From contig NZ_QGGO01000011.1 of assembly GCF_003148625.1 (NCBI RefSeq), positions 9,873-73,872 on the forward strand: a stretch of 64,000 nt of DNA, written 5' to 3'. Under the pieces are notes generated by a model, which worked only from the letters and a program-made list of their open reading frames with translations, searched no databases and was not told the origin of the DNA. Position 1 is the first letter of the stretch. Each line of letters opens with the position of its first letter. The translations under genes and the position numbers were made by a program. The stretch is from Arcicella aurantiaca (GTDB lineage Bacteria > Bacteroidota > Bacteroidia > Cytophagales > Spirosomataceae). Below, piece by piece: positions 52,010 through 60,848 of this stretch.

Positions 52010-52342
52010 ATGGCAAACATAATCACAGGAAGAATACAAGTCGGTAATACCGTGATGATTAGTGGAAGATACCTAATGGTTAAACCAAGTGCAGCTCATT
52101 TTCTGAGAACTTGTGATATACAGTTAGAACAACTATTTGCAAATACTCCTACCGTAGTAGCAACAGTACATCATGAAAATATAGCAGGCAACGCTGTACC
52201 TTTTTTGATAGATACGATAGAAATTGACCTTAATTATGACTCTAAAACAAGAATTAATATTATGGCGAATGAGGTTCACGCTCGTGATATTGAAGAATAT
52301 GTGTATTGGTGTGATTACATTGTAATGGGTCAAGTTTTATAA
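52010..52342 (+). CDS. Hypothetical small protein, weakly H-type lectin-like
   Basis: 110 residues, no signal peptide. LFANTPTVVATVHHENIAG, INIMANEVHARDIEEYVYW and CDYIVMG follow the rough order of the H-type lectin domain (a FxxxPxV strand, then a VxAxxI strand, then a W...A.G end), but the resemblance is only by eye and the third motif is degenerate. If correct it would bind sugars. It shares the AATTTAAAC leader (51991-51999) with its two neighbours and is probably co-transcribed with them. Confidence 0.55.
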   Translation: MANIITGRIQVGNTVMISGRYLMVKPSAAHFLRTCDIQLEQLFANTPTVVATVHHENIAGNAVPFLIDTIEIDLNYDSKTRINIMANEVHARDIEEYVYWCDYIVMGQVL

Positions 52343-52371
52343 ACCGTAGTAATTTAAACAAATCATTCAAA

Positions 52372-53178
52372 ATGAAAACAATAAAACTACTAACATTAGC
52401 CCTGTCACTTCTTGTTTTTTCATGCAAAAAAGATGAAGTAACTACGCCCGAAGATACTTGTAAAGTATCAGTAATTGACCGAGGAAATGGCAATAAACAT
52501 ACTTATACCTACGATGCAACAGGAAAAATTGCTACAATGGCTCGTGAATTTGATGGCTCGGGTTCTGGAACGATTAGCAAGTATGTTTATACTTTTACTT
52601 ATGATAATGCTGGACTTTTGACTAAATCTGTCTGGACGCTCGATGGTAAGGCGAATGGTTCGGAGACGTACACTTATACAAATGGAAAAATCTCCAAAGT
52701 GAGTTTTAAGGATGCAGTGGGTAATGGCGGAACAAATAACATAAAATACGATGAAGCGGGTAGAATTATTTATTTCTCTTATGAAACAGGCGACCCTAAT
52801 GCTGACTTAATTCAATATTTTACTTATGATACCAATGGAATACAGATAAAACATGGATATAAAGGTTTTGATGAAACGATTTATTTTGAATCCATAACCA
52901 AGCCCGTAGGAATTGCTAAATCTCCTGAGCAATTGTTGAGCAAATATAATTTGCCTTATGATGTGCTGACGGGTTATTCGTGGTCTGGTAATCAAGGAAG
53001 TGTAGGGACAATTATCGAATCTTTTGAATCTGATAGTAAAGGGAAACTGGTATCAATTGGAACGGTGAAAATTACTGGTGTGAAGTTGGATTCTAAAAAT
53101 TTTATTGCCGAAATGACCGCAATTGATGATGCAAAAGTTAGCAACACAGAACGTTATTCCTTAACGAATTGTAATTGA
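52372..53178 (+). CDS. Secreted lipoprotein with YD-type repeats
   Basis: 268 residues. MKTIKLLTLALSLLVFSCKKD is a lipoprotein signal (lipobox VFSC). The mature part has YD-like units (YTYDATGKIATMARE, YTFTYDNAGLLTKSVW, YTYTNGKISKVSF, FTYDTNGIQIKHGY) similar to the C-terminal half of the gene at 50081, so the two are probably related proteins. It is surface-exposed in all likelihood. It ends the island and is followed by a strong terminator (53272-53305). Confidence 0.75.
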   Translation: MKTIKLLTLALSLLVFSCKKDEVTTPEDTCKVSVIDRGNGNKHTYTYDATGKIATMAREFDGSGSGTISKYVYTFTYDNAGLLTKSVWTLDGKANGSETYTYTNGKISKVSFKDAVGNGGTNNIKYDEAGRIIYFSYETGDPNADLIQYFTYDTNGIQIKHGYKGFDETIYFESITKPVGIAKSPEQLLSKYNLPYDVLTGYSWSGNQGSVGTIIESFESDSKGKLVSIGTVKITGVKLDSKNFIAEMTAIDDAKVSNTERYSLTNCN

Positions 53179-53271
53179 TTTGGCAATATCCAAAACAAAA
53201 CAGTCAAAGAAATTGAACTTCAATTAGCTTATTTGTAAAATATAGTTGGATTGAAAATTGGGTGAGTTCTT

Positions 53272-53305
53272 ATCGGCTATCTAACATGAGATAGCCGATT
53301 TTTAT
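53272..53305 (+). terminator. Terminator of the secreted-protein island
   Basis: ATCGGCTATCT (53272-53282) and AGATAGCCGAT (53289-53299) are exact complements around AACATG, followed by TTTTATC on the plus strand. The convergent methyltransferase gene ends inside this stretch. Confidence 0.85.
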
Positions 53306-54039
53306 CTTCTCAAATTATCCAAAACCACCGCCGTTGCAATACCTGCATTCAGAGATTCTGCTCCTCCAAAACTTGGAATGGTTATTTTATCGGTAACTAA
53401 TTTTTCTACGCCTTCCGAAATTCCGTTGGCTTCGTTACCAATGATTATATAGCCAGACTTTGCAAATTTGGTTTGATGAATATTGTTTCCGTTGAGCAAT
53501 GTTCCGTAAATTGGGGTACTTTGATTTTTGATAAATACTTCTAAATCAGTGTAATATAAGTTCGTTCTTGTGAAAGAACCCATCGTGGCAGCAATTACTT
53601 TTGGATTATAAAAATCTACGGTTGAGTGCGAGCAGATTATTTTATGAATGCCGTACCAATCTCCCACTCTAATTATTGTACCTAAATTTCCAGGGTCACG
53701 AATATCGTCTAAAATCAAGGCGTATTCATTTTCTCCGACTAATAATTCATGGTTTTCTTTCGTTTTAGCTACGGCGAGGGCAGCGTTATTCGAACTGTAA
53801 GAGCCTGCTTTCTCTAATTCTTGTTGATTGACAATTTCTACTTGAAGTGGGAGTTTCGATAAAATTTCTTCGTAGTTATCGAAAAAATCTTGTGTGACAA
53901 ATAATAACTCAAGCTCAAAGTCTGATTTTAATAATTCAAGCACACTTTTTGCCCCTTCCACAATAAAAGATTGATGTTCTGTACGAAATTTCTTTTGTTG
54001 TAGAGAATTAATGTATTTAATTTGATTTTTAGTTATCAT
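53302..54039 (-). CDS. TrmH/SpoU family RNA 2'-O-methyltransferase
   Basis: 245 residues. A short N-terminal substrate-binding domain (about 5-85, with KFRTEHQSFIVEGAKSVLEL) precedes the SPOUT knot. The family motifs are ALILDDIRDPGNLGTIIR (motif 1), IIIGNEANGISEGVE (motif 2, the SAM-binding loop) and IPSFGGAESLNAGIATAVVL (motif 3). Such proteins methylate ribose in rRNA or tRNA; RlmB is the closest named type. It is divergent from the TamL gene with a spacer of only 17 bases, so the two promoters lie inside each other's coding regions. Confidence 0.9.
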   Translation of the reverse strand: MITKNQIKYINSLQQKKFRTEHQSFIVEGAKSVLELLKSDFELELLFVTQDFFDNYEEILSKLPLQVEIVNQQELEKAGSYSSNNAALAVAKTKENHELLVGENEYALILDDIRDPGNLGTIIRVGDWYGIHKIICSHSTVDFYNPKVIAATMGSFTRTNLYYTDLEVFIKNQSTPIYGTLLNGNNIHQTKFAKSGYIIIGNEANGISEGVEKLVTDKITIPSFGGAESLNAGIATAVVLDNLRR

Positions 54040-54056
54040 TTATACTTTCGCTTTAA

Positions 54057-56552
54057 TTGAAAAGAGCCTTATTAAATATATCTTTGTTTGCTTTGACGCT
54101 GTTGGTTTTCGGATGTTCCCCGAAGAGTATTTTTACAGAACCGCTTTTGTCGTCTCAGACTTTTAAGGGTAATAAAACACTGCCTAAAGAACGATTAGAA
54201 GCACTTTTGCCTCAGAAACCCAACAAGCGACTTCCTTATACTCCCATCACTACGGGACTTTATTTTTACCAATTATTTTCCGCTAAATTGCCTCCGTTTT
54301 CGTACAAATCTTATGCTGAAAAGAAGATTATTTGGCAAAAGGAACTCACAAAGTTAAACGATGATTTCGACCAAAGAGTAAAGGGGCTTGATATTAATTC
54401 GGAAGAATATTTAAAAATTGCCAAAAAGAAAGAAACTAAAGCTCAGAAATTGACTCGCAAAATCAATGAGGGTAATTGGGCAATGCGAACTTTTGGAGAA
54501 GCTCCTTCGTATTTTTATGAAGCTGATGCCATTAAAAATGTTGAAAAAGTAAAGACATATCTCAAAAATCACGGTTTTTTTAATTATTCAGTGAGTTATA
54601 AAAAAGACTCAACCATTTTTAATCGTCGTGGAATTGATGTTACTTATTTGGTAGATGAAGGTACTTTTTATCCATTAAAACAAGTGGATTCATTGGTGGT
54701 TCAAGACAGAACTATTCGTGAAATATTACGGGCAAATCAACATGAAAGTCGTTTGAAAGTAGGAGAGCGATTGACTTTGGAGGATTATAACGATGAAAAA
54801 GTACGCATTGAAAATCTCCTTAAAAATAACGGATACTATAATTTCTCTAAAGATTTTATCTCAATCCGAGTAAATGACCTTGATACGGCTATTACCAAAG
54901 GAATTGCAGCGATAACCTATATTCCTAATCCTTCAAGACCACCACAAAACCCCAATTATCGCAAAGCATATCCAATCAACAAAGTAACTTTTATTTCTGA
55001 TGGTTCGTCTCCTACCATAACCACGCCCAAAGTTGATACCATTTACAACAGAAATATTCAATATATTTTTGTGAATAAACGATTCTCTACCAAGTTGTTA
55101 GATTCTAAAATTGATATTCGCCCCAATCAGTTATACAAGTTAAATAACCGTTTACAAACGGAAAAAAATCTTTATGGACTCGACCAATTTCAATTTACCA
55201 GAATAAATTTTGATACGACTCGTGGCTTATTGGATGCTACTATTTATACCCGTCCTTTAGACAAATATCAGTTTACGGCTGAGACGGGCGGAAGTGTGTT
55301 TCGTTTAGTTTTTGGACCTTTTTTCAATACCATTTTCAAAGTTCGAAATATTCAAGGAAGTGCGAGTTCATTAGAAACTAATTTACGTTTTGGGTTTGAA
55401 GCTCAAACAGGCTTTTTCGATACTGATGTTGTGAGTCGAAATTTAGAATTAGGGTTAAATACCTCTCTTATCGTTCCAAAAATATTAGCACCCAATTTTT
55501 TAGCTCAGAAATTGAATTCTTTTACACCTCAAACTCGATTAGGGGTAGGGGCTGAATTTACTGCCCGACAAGAATATAGCCGATTGAATTTTAAAATTAA
55601 TGGAACGTATGTTTGGAGACCTTCTCCCAAGAAGTTTTGGCAGGTTTCATTGGTGGATTTAAACTTAATTTTTACTAACAACCAAACGAAAGCTTTCTTA
55701 GACTATTTAGATACCTTGAAAGCACAGGGAAATAACTTAGGACAAAGCTTTAACCGTTCTTTCGTTTCAACGATTAGTGCTTCATATACATACACGGATG
55801 ACCCTTATGGGCAAATAAAGAAAGGTAATTATTTGCGTTTGTTGATGGAGTCAGGAGGAACGACACTTAACTTTTTCCCTTCTGGTAAAATTGGATTTAT
55901 ATCAAGTATGTTTGGAGACAGTTTACAGTTCTTTAAATTCGTGAGATTCAATGCGGATTATCGCAGATACTTGTCGATTGGAGGAAGTAAAAACGCAAGT
56001 TTTGCCTACAAAATCAATACAGGAATTGCTTATGCTTATGGTGAAGGACGAAATTTACCTTATGAGAAAAACTTTTTTGTGGGTGGTCCAAGTAGTATCA
56101 GAGCATGGCGACCAAGAACTTTGGGACCGGGTTCTGCCTATTCATTCCGAAATTTAGACCAACCTGGTAGTATTTTATTAGAAACAAGTGCAGAATATCG
56201 TTTTAAGATTATTCGTTTCTTAGGAGATTATAATATTAACGGGGCATTTTTTGTAGATGCGGGAAATGTATGGCGTTTTCAAGGACAAAATACAGAGGGT
56301 TTAACGGGAAGTGATTTCCAATTTGACAGATTTTATAAAGAAATTGCCGTTGGTACGGGCTTTGGCGTGAGGGTCGATTTATCGTTCTTCGTGCTTCGTT
56401 TAGACTGGGCAGTGAAAGTAATCGACCCTTCGCAAGAAGAAGGAAACCGTTGGGTTTTGTTCAGAGATAAATCTAATTTTAGAGCCAATACATTATCCGA
56501 TGGTTATTCTAATTCTTTAGCCCTAAACTTCGGAATTGGTTATCCGTTTTGA
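54057..56552 (+). CDS. tamL: TamL-like BamA/TamA family outer-membrane lipoprotein
   Basis: 831 residues. The start is TTG at 54057 because a stop codon lies just upstream; the following MKRALLNISLFALTLLVFGC is a proper lipoprotein signal. After it come POTRA-like regions (about 155-380, for example RLTLEDYNDEKVRIENLLKNNGYY). A C-terminal 16-strand barrel (about 400-831) contains GGPSSIRAWRPRTLGPG, the loop-6 counterpart of the VRGF motif. Lipoprotein TamA homologues (TamL) are typical of Bacteroidota and work with a TamB-like protein in outer-membrane assembly. TamB is not adjacent here. Confidence 0.85.
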   Translation: MKRALLNISLFALTLLVFGCSPKSIFTEPLLSSQTFKGNKTLPKERLEALLPQKPNKRLPYTPITTGLYFYQLFSAKLPPFSYKSYAEKKIIWQKELTKLNDDFDQRVKGLDINSEEYLKIAKKKETKAQKLTRKINEGNWAMRTFGEAPSYFYEADAIKNVEKVKTYLKNHGFFNYSVSYKKDSTIFNRRGIDVTYLVDEGTFYPLKQVDSLVVQDRTIREILRANQHESRLKVGERLTLEDYNDEKVRIENLLKNNGYYNFSKDFISIRVNDLDTAITKGIAAITYIPNPSRPPQNPNYRKAYPINKVTFISDGSSPTITTPKVDTIYNRNIQYIFVNKRFSTKLLDSKIDIRPNQLYKLNNRLQTEKNLYGLDQFQFTRINFDTTRGLLDATIYTRPLDKYQFTAETGGSVFRLVFGPFFNTIFKVRNIQGSASSLETNLRFGFEAQTGFFDTDVVSRNLELGLNTSLIVPKILAPNFLAQKLNSFTPQTRLGVGAEFTARQEYSRLNFKINGTYVWRPSPKKFWQVSLVDLNLIFTNNQTKAFLDYLDTLKAQGNNLGQSFNRSFVSTISASYTYTDDPYGQIKKGNYLRLLMESGGTTLNFFPSGKIGFISSMFGDSLQFFKFVRFNADYRRYLSIGGSKNASFAYKINTGIAYAYGEGRNLPYEKNFFVGGPSSIRAWRPRTLGPGSAYSFRNLDQPGSILLETSAEYRFKIIRFLGDYNINGAFFVDAGNVWRFQGQNTEGLTGSDFQFDRFYKEIAVGTGFGVRVDLSFFVLRLDWAVKVIDPSQEEGNRWVLFRDKSNFRANTLSDGYSNSLALNFGIGYPF

Positions 56553-56562
56553 TTTTGATAAT

Positions 56563-56789
56563 TGTGATTTAGTGAATTAGTGAATTAGTGAATTAGTGAA
56601 TTGTGAATTAGTGAATTGTGAATTAGTGAATTGTGAATTAGTGAATTGTGAGTTAGTGAATTGTGAGTTAGTGAATTGTGAGTTAGTGAATTGTGAATTA
56701 GTGAATTAGTGAATTGTGAATTAGTGAATTGTGAATTAGTGAATTAGTGAATTAGTGAATTGTGAATTAGTGAATTGTGAGTTAGTGAC
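56563..56789. repeat. Tandem array of mixed GTGAATTA (8) and GTGAATT (7) units
   Basis: About 28-30 units of GTGAATTA or GTGAATT, with some GTGAGTTA variants near 56650-56690. It starts 11 bases after the TamL stop. Units of seven and eight mix in short runs, as if copies were gained by slippage of subarrays. No ORF. Confidence 0.9.
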
Positions 56790-56796
56790 AAATTTC

Positions 56797-56848
56797 CAAT
56801 CCCCAATTAACCAATAACCAATAACCAATCCACCAATAACCAATCCCA
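56797..56848. repeat. Heptamer-period array (ACCAATA-type)
   Basis: Reads as CCCAATT, AACCAAT, AACCAAT, AACCAAT with drifting copies to CCAATCCC. It ends next to the stop of the YitT-family gene at 56851. Together with the preceding GTGAATTA array it occupies the whole gap between two genes. Confidence 0.75.
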
Positions 56849-56850
56849 CC

Positions 56851-57828
56851 TCAATGGTCTAACGGGCGTTTTTTAATCATTCCGCCTTTGGTGTCTTTAA
56901 TACTGCTCATGACTACAAATGCTTCTGGGTCGATATTTTTGATGGCTTCGTTAAGTTTATTGAGTTCAAGACGAGTAACTACGGTGTAAATAATTTCAAT
57001 ATTCTTTGATTCTCCCATTTTGCCATATCCTCCTTTGCCGTTGTACATAGTTACGCCATGTCCTAATTTATTGATAATGATGTCTCTAATTTCTTCGTTC
57101 AGAGGCGATACAATCGTTACGCCTGTGTATTCTTCAATTCCTTCGATAACAAAATCAAGTGTTTTGGAAGCTGATAAATAAGTTACCATCGAATAAAGAG
57201 CAATTTCAACAGATAGAAAATAGGCGGCAGTTCCAAAAATCAGGACATTAATCATAATGATAATATCGCCCATAGTTGTGCCAAATTTACGACTTAGAAA
57301 AATTGCTAAAACCTCCGTTCCATCTATAACCGCACCTCCTCGAACCGACAAACCAATACCCGCACCCAAGAAAAAACCACCAAAAAGAGCCACTAAAAGA
57401 TTGTCGTTTGTGATATTAGGAAAAGAAATTGTTGCCACAACTAAAGCCAATCCTGAGATTGCCAAAGCTGTTTTTAAAGCAAAAGATTTACCCATAATTC
57501 GATACCCCAAAAGTATAAATGGGATATTTACCACAACCAATAAAATAGCTAATGGAATGGACGTAATCGCTGAAATAAGGAGTGAAATCCCTGTTGCTCC
57601 TCCGTCAATAAAATGATTGGTCAATAAAAAACCTTTGAAGCCAAAAGCAGCCGAAAAAACACCAGCCGTGATGAATAGAAAATCTTTAAAATAGCCCCAA
57701 AGTGTCCCTTTAAACGCTACGAGTCCTTTTGCAAGTTCTCCTTCTGAGTATGCGTTAAAATCTTTGGGTTTTTTGTTTAATTTTCTTGTTAATGTATCGA
57801 TAACTAACTGTTTCAAGATTGGATTCAT
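56851..57828 (-). CDS. YitT family membrane protein (DUF161 + DUF2179)
   Basis: 325 residues, about five membrane segments in the first 220 (KDFLFITAGVFSAAFGFKGFLL, SLLISAITSIPLAILLVVVNI and so on), followed by a soluble DUF2179 domain (about 245-325: TGVTIVSPLNEEIRDIIINKLGHGVT). Function of the family is not established; some members are linked to metabolite or ion transport. The N-terminus has a 40-residue hydrophilic extension. It is on the minus strand, 157 bases from the dehydrogenase gene, which ends in its own terminator. Confidence 0.88.
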   Translation of the reverse strand: MNPILKQLVIDTLTRKLNKKPKDFNAYSEGELAKGLVAFKGTLWGYFKDFLFITAGVFSAAFGFKGFLLTNHFIDGGATGISLLISAITSIPLAILLVVVNIPFILLGYRIMGKSFALKTALAISGLALVVATISFPNITNDNLLVALFGGFFLGAGIGLSVRGGAVIDGTEVLAIFLSRKFGTTMGDIIIMINVLIFGTAAYFLSVEIALYSMVTYLSASKTLDFVIEGIEEYTGVTIVSPLNEEIRDIIINKLGHGVTMYNGKGGYGKMGESKNIEIIYTVVTRLELNKLNEAIKNIDPEAFVVMSSIKDTKGGMIKKRPLDH

Positions 57829-57900
57829 AATGTAACGGGTTTATACAATTAAAGCCTTGGCTTATATTAACTACAAAAAAATCTTGCCAGCCGTTCCTTC

Positions 57901-57953
57901 AAAAAAAGAAAGCCTTTGAGGGTAAATCCAAATTGGAACTGCTCAAAGACCTT
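57901..57953 (-). terminator. Terminator after the 2-hydroxyacid dehydrogenase gene
   Basis: On the minus strand AAGGTCTTTGAG and CTCAAAGGCTTT pair (one G-U, one mismatch) around a 21-base loop, followed by CTTTTTTT. It lies about 35 bases after the dehydrogenase stop. Confidence 0.65.
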
Positions 57954-57985
57954 AATTTACATTATTTTATTCAAGATTGATAACC

Positions 57986-58972
57986 TTATTTTACTTCATT
58001 TTCTAAAGGCTGTCCATTTTCAAAATCAGCAAAGTTTTTCATCGTTGTGATGGCTATTTGCGTAAGTGCTTCATGGGTAAAAAAGCCTTGATGTGGCGTT
58101 ATAAGCACATTATGGAAAGACATTAATCGCTCAATTAAATCATCTTGAATAAGACTTCCTGACAAATCTTTAAAAAATAAAGACTCTTCTTGTTCGTAAA
58201 CATCAATGCCTAAATAACCCAATTGTCCATGTTTTAAAGCATCAATAGCATCGGAAGTATTGATGAGTCCACCACGACTTGTATTAATTAACATTGCACC
58301 CTTTTTAATTTTAGAGAATGCCATTTTGTCAAAAAGATGATGCGTGTCAGGCGTGAGTGGACAATGAAGCGAAATTATGTCTGCCATTTCTAAAATTTCA
58401 TCCATAGATTTATATTCGACCCCTTTTTCTTTCAAAATTGAAGACTCAAAAATATCATGAGCCAAAACTTTACAGCCAAAACCAAGCATTATTTGGCAAA
58501 AATTAATCCCAATTTTACCTGTGCCGATTACGCCGACGGTTTTACCACAAAGATTGAATCCCATCAGATTTTCTAATGCAAAATTACTTTCTCGAACTCG
58601 ATTATAAGCTTTATGTGTTTTTCGATTTAAGCTTAAAATCAAGGCAATTGCGTGTTCTGCTACCGATTGCGGCGAATAGGCAGGGACACGCAAGACCTTT
58701 ATTTGATGTTCTTTTGCCGCTTCAATATCAACATTATTAAAGCCTGCACACCGTAAATCTATCAACTTAACCCCATTTTGAGCTAAAATTTCTATGGTTT
58801 TCCTATCAACTTTATCACTTACAAAAACACAAACAGCGTCAAAACCAGTGGCTAATTTTGCGGTGTCAGCATTTAATGGAATTTCAAAATAAGTAAGTTG
58901 ATTTGAGGTGTTGTTGAAACTATCGAGATATATTTTATCGTATGATTTTGTGCTAAATACGGCTACTTTCAT
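57986..58972 (-). CDS. D-2-hydroxyacid dehydrogenase (D-lactate dehydrogenase-like)
   Basis: 328 residues. The N-terminal substrate domain contains DLRCAGFNNVDIEAAKEH. The Rossmann part starts GKTVGVIGTGKIGINFCQIM (GxGxxG). The catalytic residues lie in INTSRGGLINTSDAIDAL (Arg), IDVYEQEE (Glu) and TPHQGFFTHEAL (His). The layout matches fermentative D-lactate dehydrogenase (LdhA type), which reduces pyruvate with NADH. It is a single minus-strand gene. The 375-base spacer before the serine hydrolase gene contains the palindrome at 59168-59250. Confidence 0.9.
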   Translation of the reverse strand: MKVAVFSTKSYDKIYLDSFNNTSNQLTYFEIPLNADTAKLATGFDAVCVFVSDKVDRKTIEILAQNGVKLIDLRCAGFNNVDIEAAKEHQIKVLRVPAYSPQSVAEHAIALILSLNRKTHKAYNRVRESNFALENLMGFNLCGKTVGVIGTGKIGINFCQIMLGFGCKVLAHDIFESSILKEKGVEYKSMDEILEMADIISLHCPLTPDTHHLFDKMAFSKIKKGAMLINTSRGGLINTSDAIDALKHGQLGYLGIDVYEQEESLFFKDLSGSLIQDDLIERLMSFHNVLITPHQGFFTHEALTQIAITTMKNFADFENGQPLENEVK

Positions 58973-59347
58973 CGTTTTGGGGATTTATTTTGAAGGTTAT
59001 TGCTCAAAATTATTAAAATACCCTTCGGTGAATGGTGTGCAAAAAGAAGAATTAAAACTGATAATAATCATAGTTATTTTGTTTTGTAGATTTTCTCAAT
59101 GGATTCTAACCAAGTCTTCGTAAATTATACTTTATCGGAATTATCAACTATTTGTCGCAGACAAATTTAGACCACAGATTGAGCAGATTTTACGGATAAA
59201 ATCAAGAAAAATCAGCGAAAATCTGTTAAATCAGTATAATCTGTGGTCTATCGTTTGTTTTGTGGCAAACCCTGTACAGTTCCGATTATTTTAAATCTAA
59301 ACATCAGCAAATTGGGTGTGTTTTCCCAAATTTTAAACTAAAATTAA
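58973..59347. other. Non-coding spacer containing a long palindrome
   Basis: 375 bases between divergent genes. Apart from the palindrome at 59168-59250, the sequence near 59030-59100 is AT-rich with no recognisable gene. No exact TAnnTTTG element was found for the serine hydrolase gene. Confidence 0.5.
59168..59250. repeat. Long imperfect palindrome (TAGACCACAGATT arms)
   Basis: TAGACCACAGATT (59168-59180) and AATCTGTGGTCTA (59238-59250) are perfect complements. GCAGATTTT and AAAATCTGT extend the pairing inward. The middle contains ACGGAT and AATCAGCG, also present at 49085-49140. It looks like a dispersed palindromic (REP-like) element. Confidence 0.75.
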
Positions 59348-60841
59348 ATGAAAAGAAATGTATTATTTTGTGCGATTTTATTGTTCGTACAGTCGTTTGT
59401 GAATGCTCAAAATACCGAGTCATTAAAATCTGCTTTGCCAGTTATTGATAAAATTTGTAAAGATTTTGCAGAGAAAAACCATTTGCCAAGTTTAGTTTAC
59501 GGTTTAGTAATTGATGGGCAAATTATCCATTCAAATCATATCGGAATTGCCAATACCACAACCAAAACGCTTGCAGACGGAAAATCTGTTTATCGCATTG
59601 CGTCGATGTCAAAAAGTTTTACGGCAATGGCAATTTTACAACTTCGTGATGCAGGTAAACTAAAATTAGACGAGCCTGTTTCCTTGTATATTCCTGAAAT
59701 TAAAGGACAGAAATTTTCCGCAGATTCTCCTGAAATAACCATTCGCCACCTTTTAACTCACGCCGCAGGTTTTCCAGAAGATAATCCTTGGGGCGACCGC
59801 CAATTAGCAATTTCAGATGAAACAATGCTGAAAATGTTTAAAAAAGGGATTTCCTTCTCAAATACCGCAGGTGTTGCTTATGAATATTCTAACATGGGAT
59901 TTGCGATGTTGGGGTATATTATCAAAAAAGTAAGCGGGCAAACCTATCAAAATTATATCAATCAGCATATTTTGAAGCCTTTAGGAATGAATGATACCTA
60001 TTGGGATTATACAAAAGTGCCTAAAAATCAATTAGCCGTTGGGTATCGTTGGATGGATGAAAATTGGGTAGAACAACCCATGCTTGGTGATGGTGCTTAT
60101 GGTGCAATGGGTGGAATGCTCACAACAATCGACGATTTTGGGAAATACCTAACATTTCATCTTTCTGCAAGTGTTTCAGATAAAAAGGAATCTCCAGTTT
60201 TGAAAAGAAGTTCGCTCCGAGAAATGCACCAACCTTGGAATTTTAGTTATTTCAGTGTTGATAATAAAAATGCTTTGGGGAAATCTTGCCCCAATATTTC
60301 GGCTTATGGATATGGTTTACGTTGGGTTCAAGACTGTAATCACATTACAAATATTGGTCATAGCGGAGGTTTACCGGGTTTTGGTAGTAATTGGAAAATG
60401 TTACCCGAATTTGGAATAGGTATCATTTCATTTGCCAATAGAACTTACGCCCCAGCCAGTGCTTTAAATACTCAGATTTTAGATACATTAATCGCTTTGA
60501 CACATCTAAAACCAAAACCAATTCCCGTTTCAGCTATTTTGAAGCAACGCCAAAATGAATTAATGAGTATTTTACCTTCTTGGCAAAATGCGGAACAATC
60601 AGGAATTTTTGCAGAAAACTTCTTCTTAGATTATTTCGTAAAACCACTCAGAAATGAAGCAGAGCCTATTTTTGCTAATGCAGGGAAGATTTTGAAAATC
60701 AACGAAATGATACCTGAGAATAATTTAAGAGGCTATTTTATTGTTGAGGGAGAAAACGCCAATATAAAAATTAGCTTTACGCTTTCGCCCGAAAAACCTG
60801 CTCTCATTCAAGAATATCATATTCAACAAATTAAAAAATAA
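59348..60841 (+). CDS. Serine hydrolase, beta-lactamase (class C/PBP-like) family, secreted
   Basis: 497 residues. The signal peptide is MKRNVLFCAILLFVQSFVNAQ. The beta-lactamase fold (about 30-390) has SxxK in IASMSKSFTAM, YxN in YEYSNMGFAMLG, and a HxG-type third motif in IGHSGGLPGFGS. The last 100 residues form an extra C-terminal domain. Members include beta-lactamases, D-aminopeptidases and esterases, so the substrate is open. It begins a two-gene operon with the phosphatase that starts eight bases after its stop. Confidence 0.88.
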   Translation: MKRNVLFCAILLFVQSFVNAQNTESLKSALPVIDKICKDFAEKNHLPSLVYGLVIDGQIIHSNHIGIANTTTKTLADGKSVYRIASMSKSFTAMAILQLRDAGKLKLDEPVSLYIPEIKGQKFSADSPEITIRHLLTHAAGFPEDNPWGDRQLAISDETMLKMFKKGISFSNTAGVAYEYSNMGFAMLGYIIKKVSGQTYQNYINQHILKPLGMNDTYWDYTKVPKNQLAVGYRWMDENWVEQPMLGDGAYGAMGGMLTTIDDFGKYLTFHLSASVSDKKESPVLKRSSLREMHQPWNFSYFSVDNKNALGKSCPNISAYGYGLRWVQDCNHITNIGHSGGLPGFGSNWKMLPEFGIGIISFANRTYAPASALNTQILDTLIALTHLKPKPIPVSAILKQRQNELMSILPSWQNAEQSGIFAENFFLDYFVKPLRNEAEPIFANAGKILKINEMIPENNLRGYFIVEGENANIKISFTLSPEKPALIQEYHIQQIKK

Positions 60842-60848
60842 ATCAAAC

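Noticed and set aside
57257-57616. 119-residue plus-strand ORF opposite the YitT-family gene
   Set aside because: Lysine/proline-rich antisense shadow of membrane segments; no start context or family motif.
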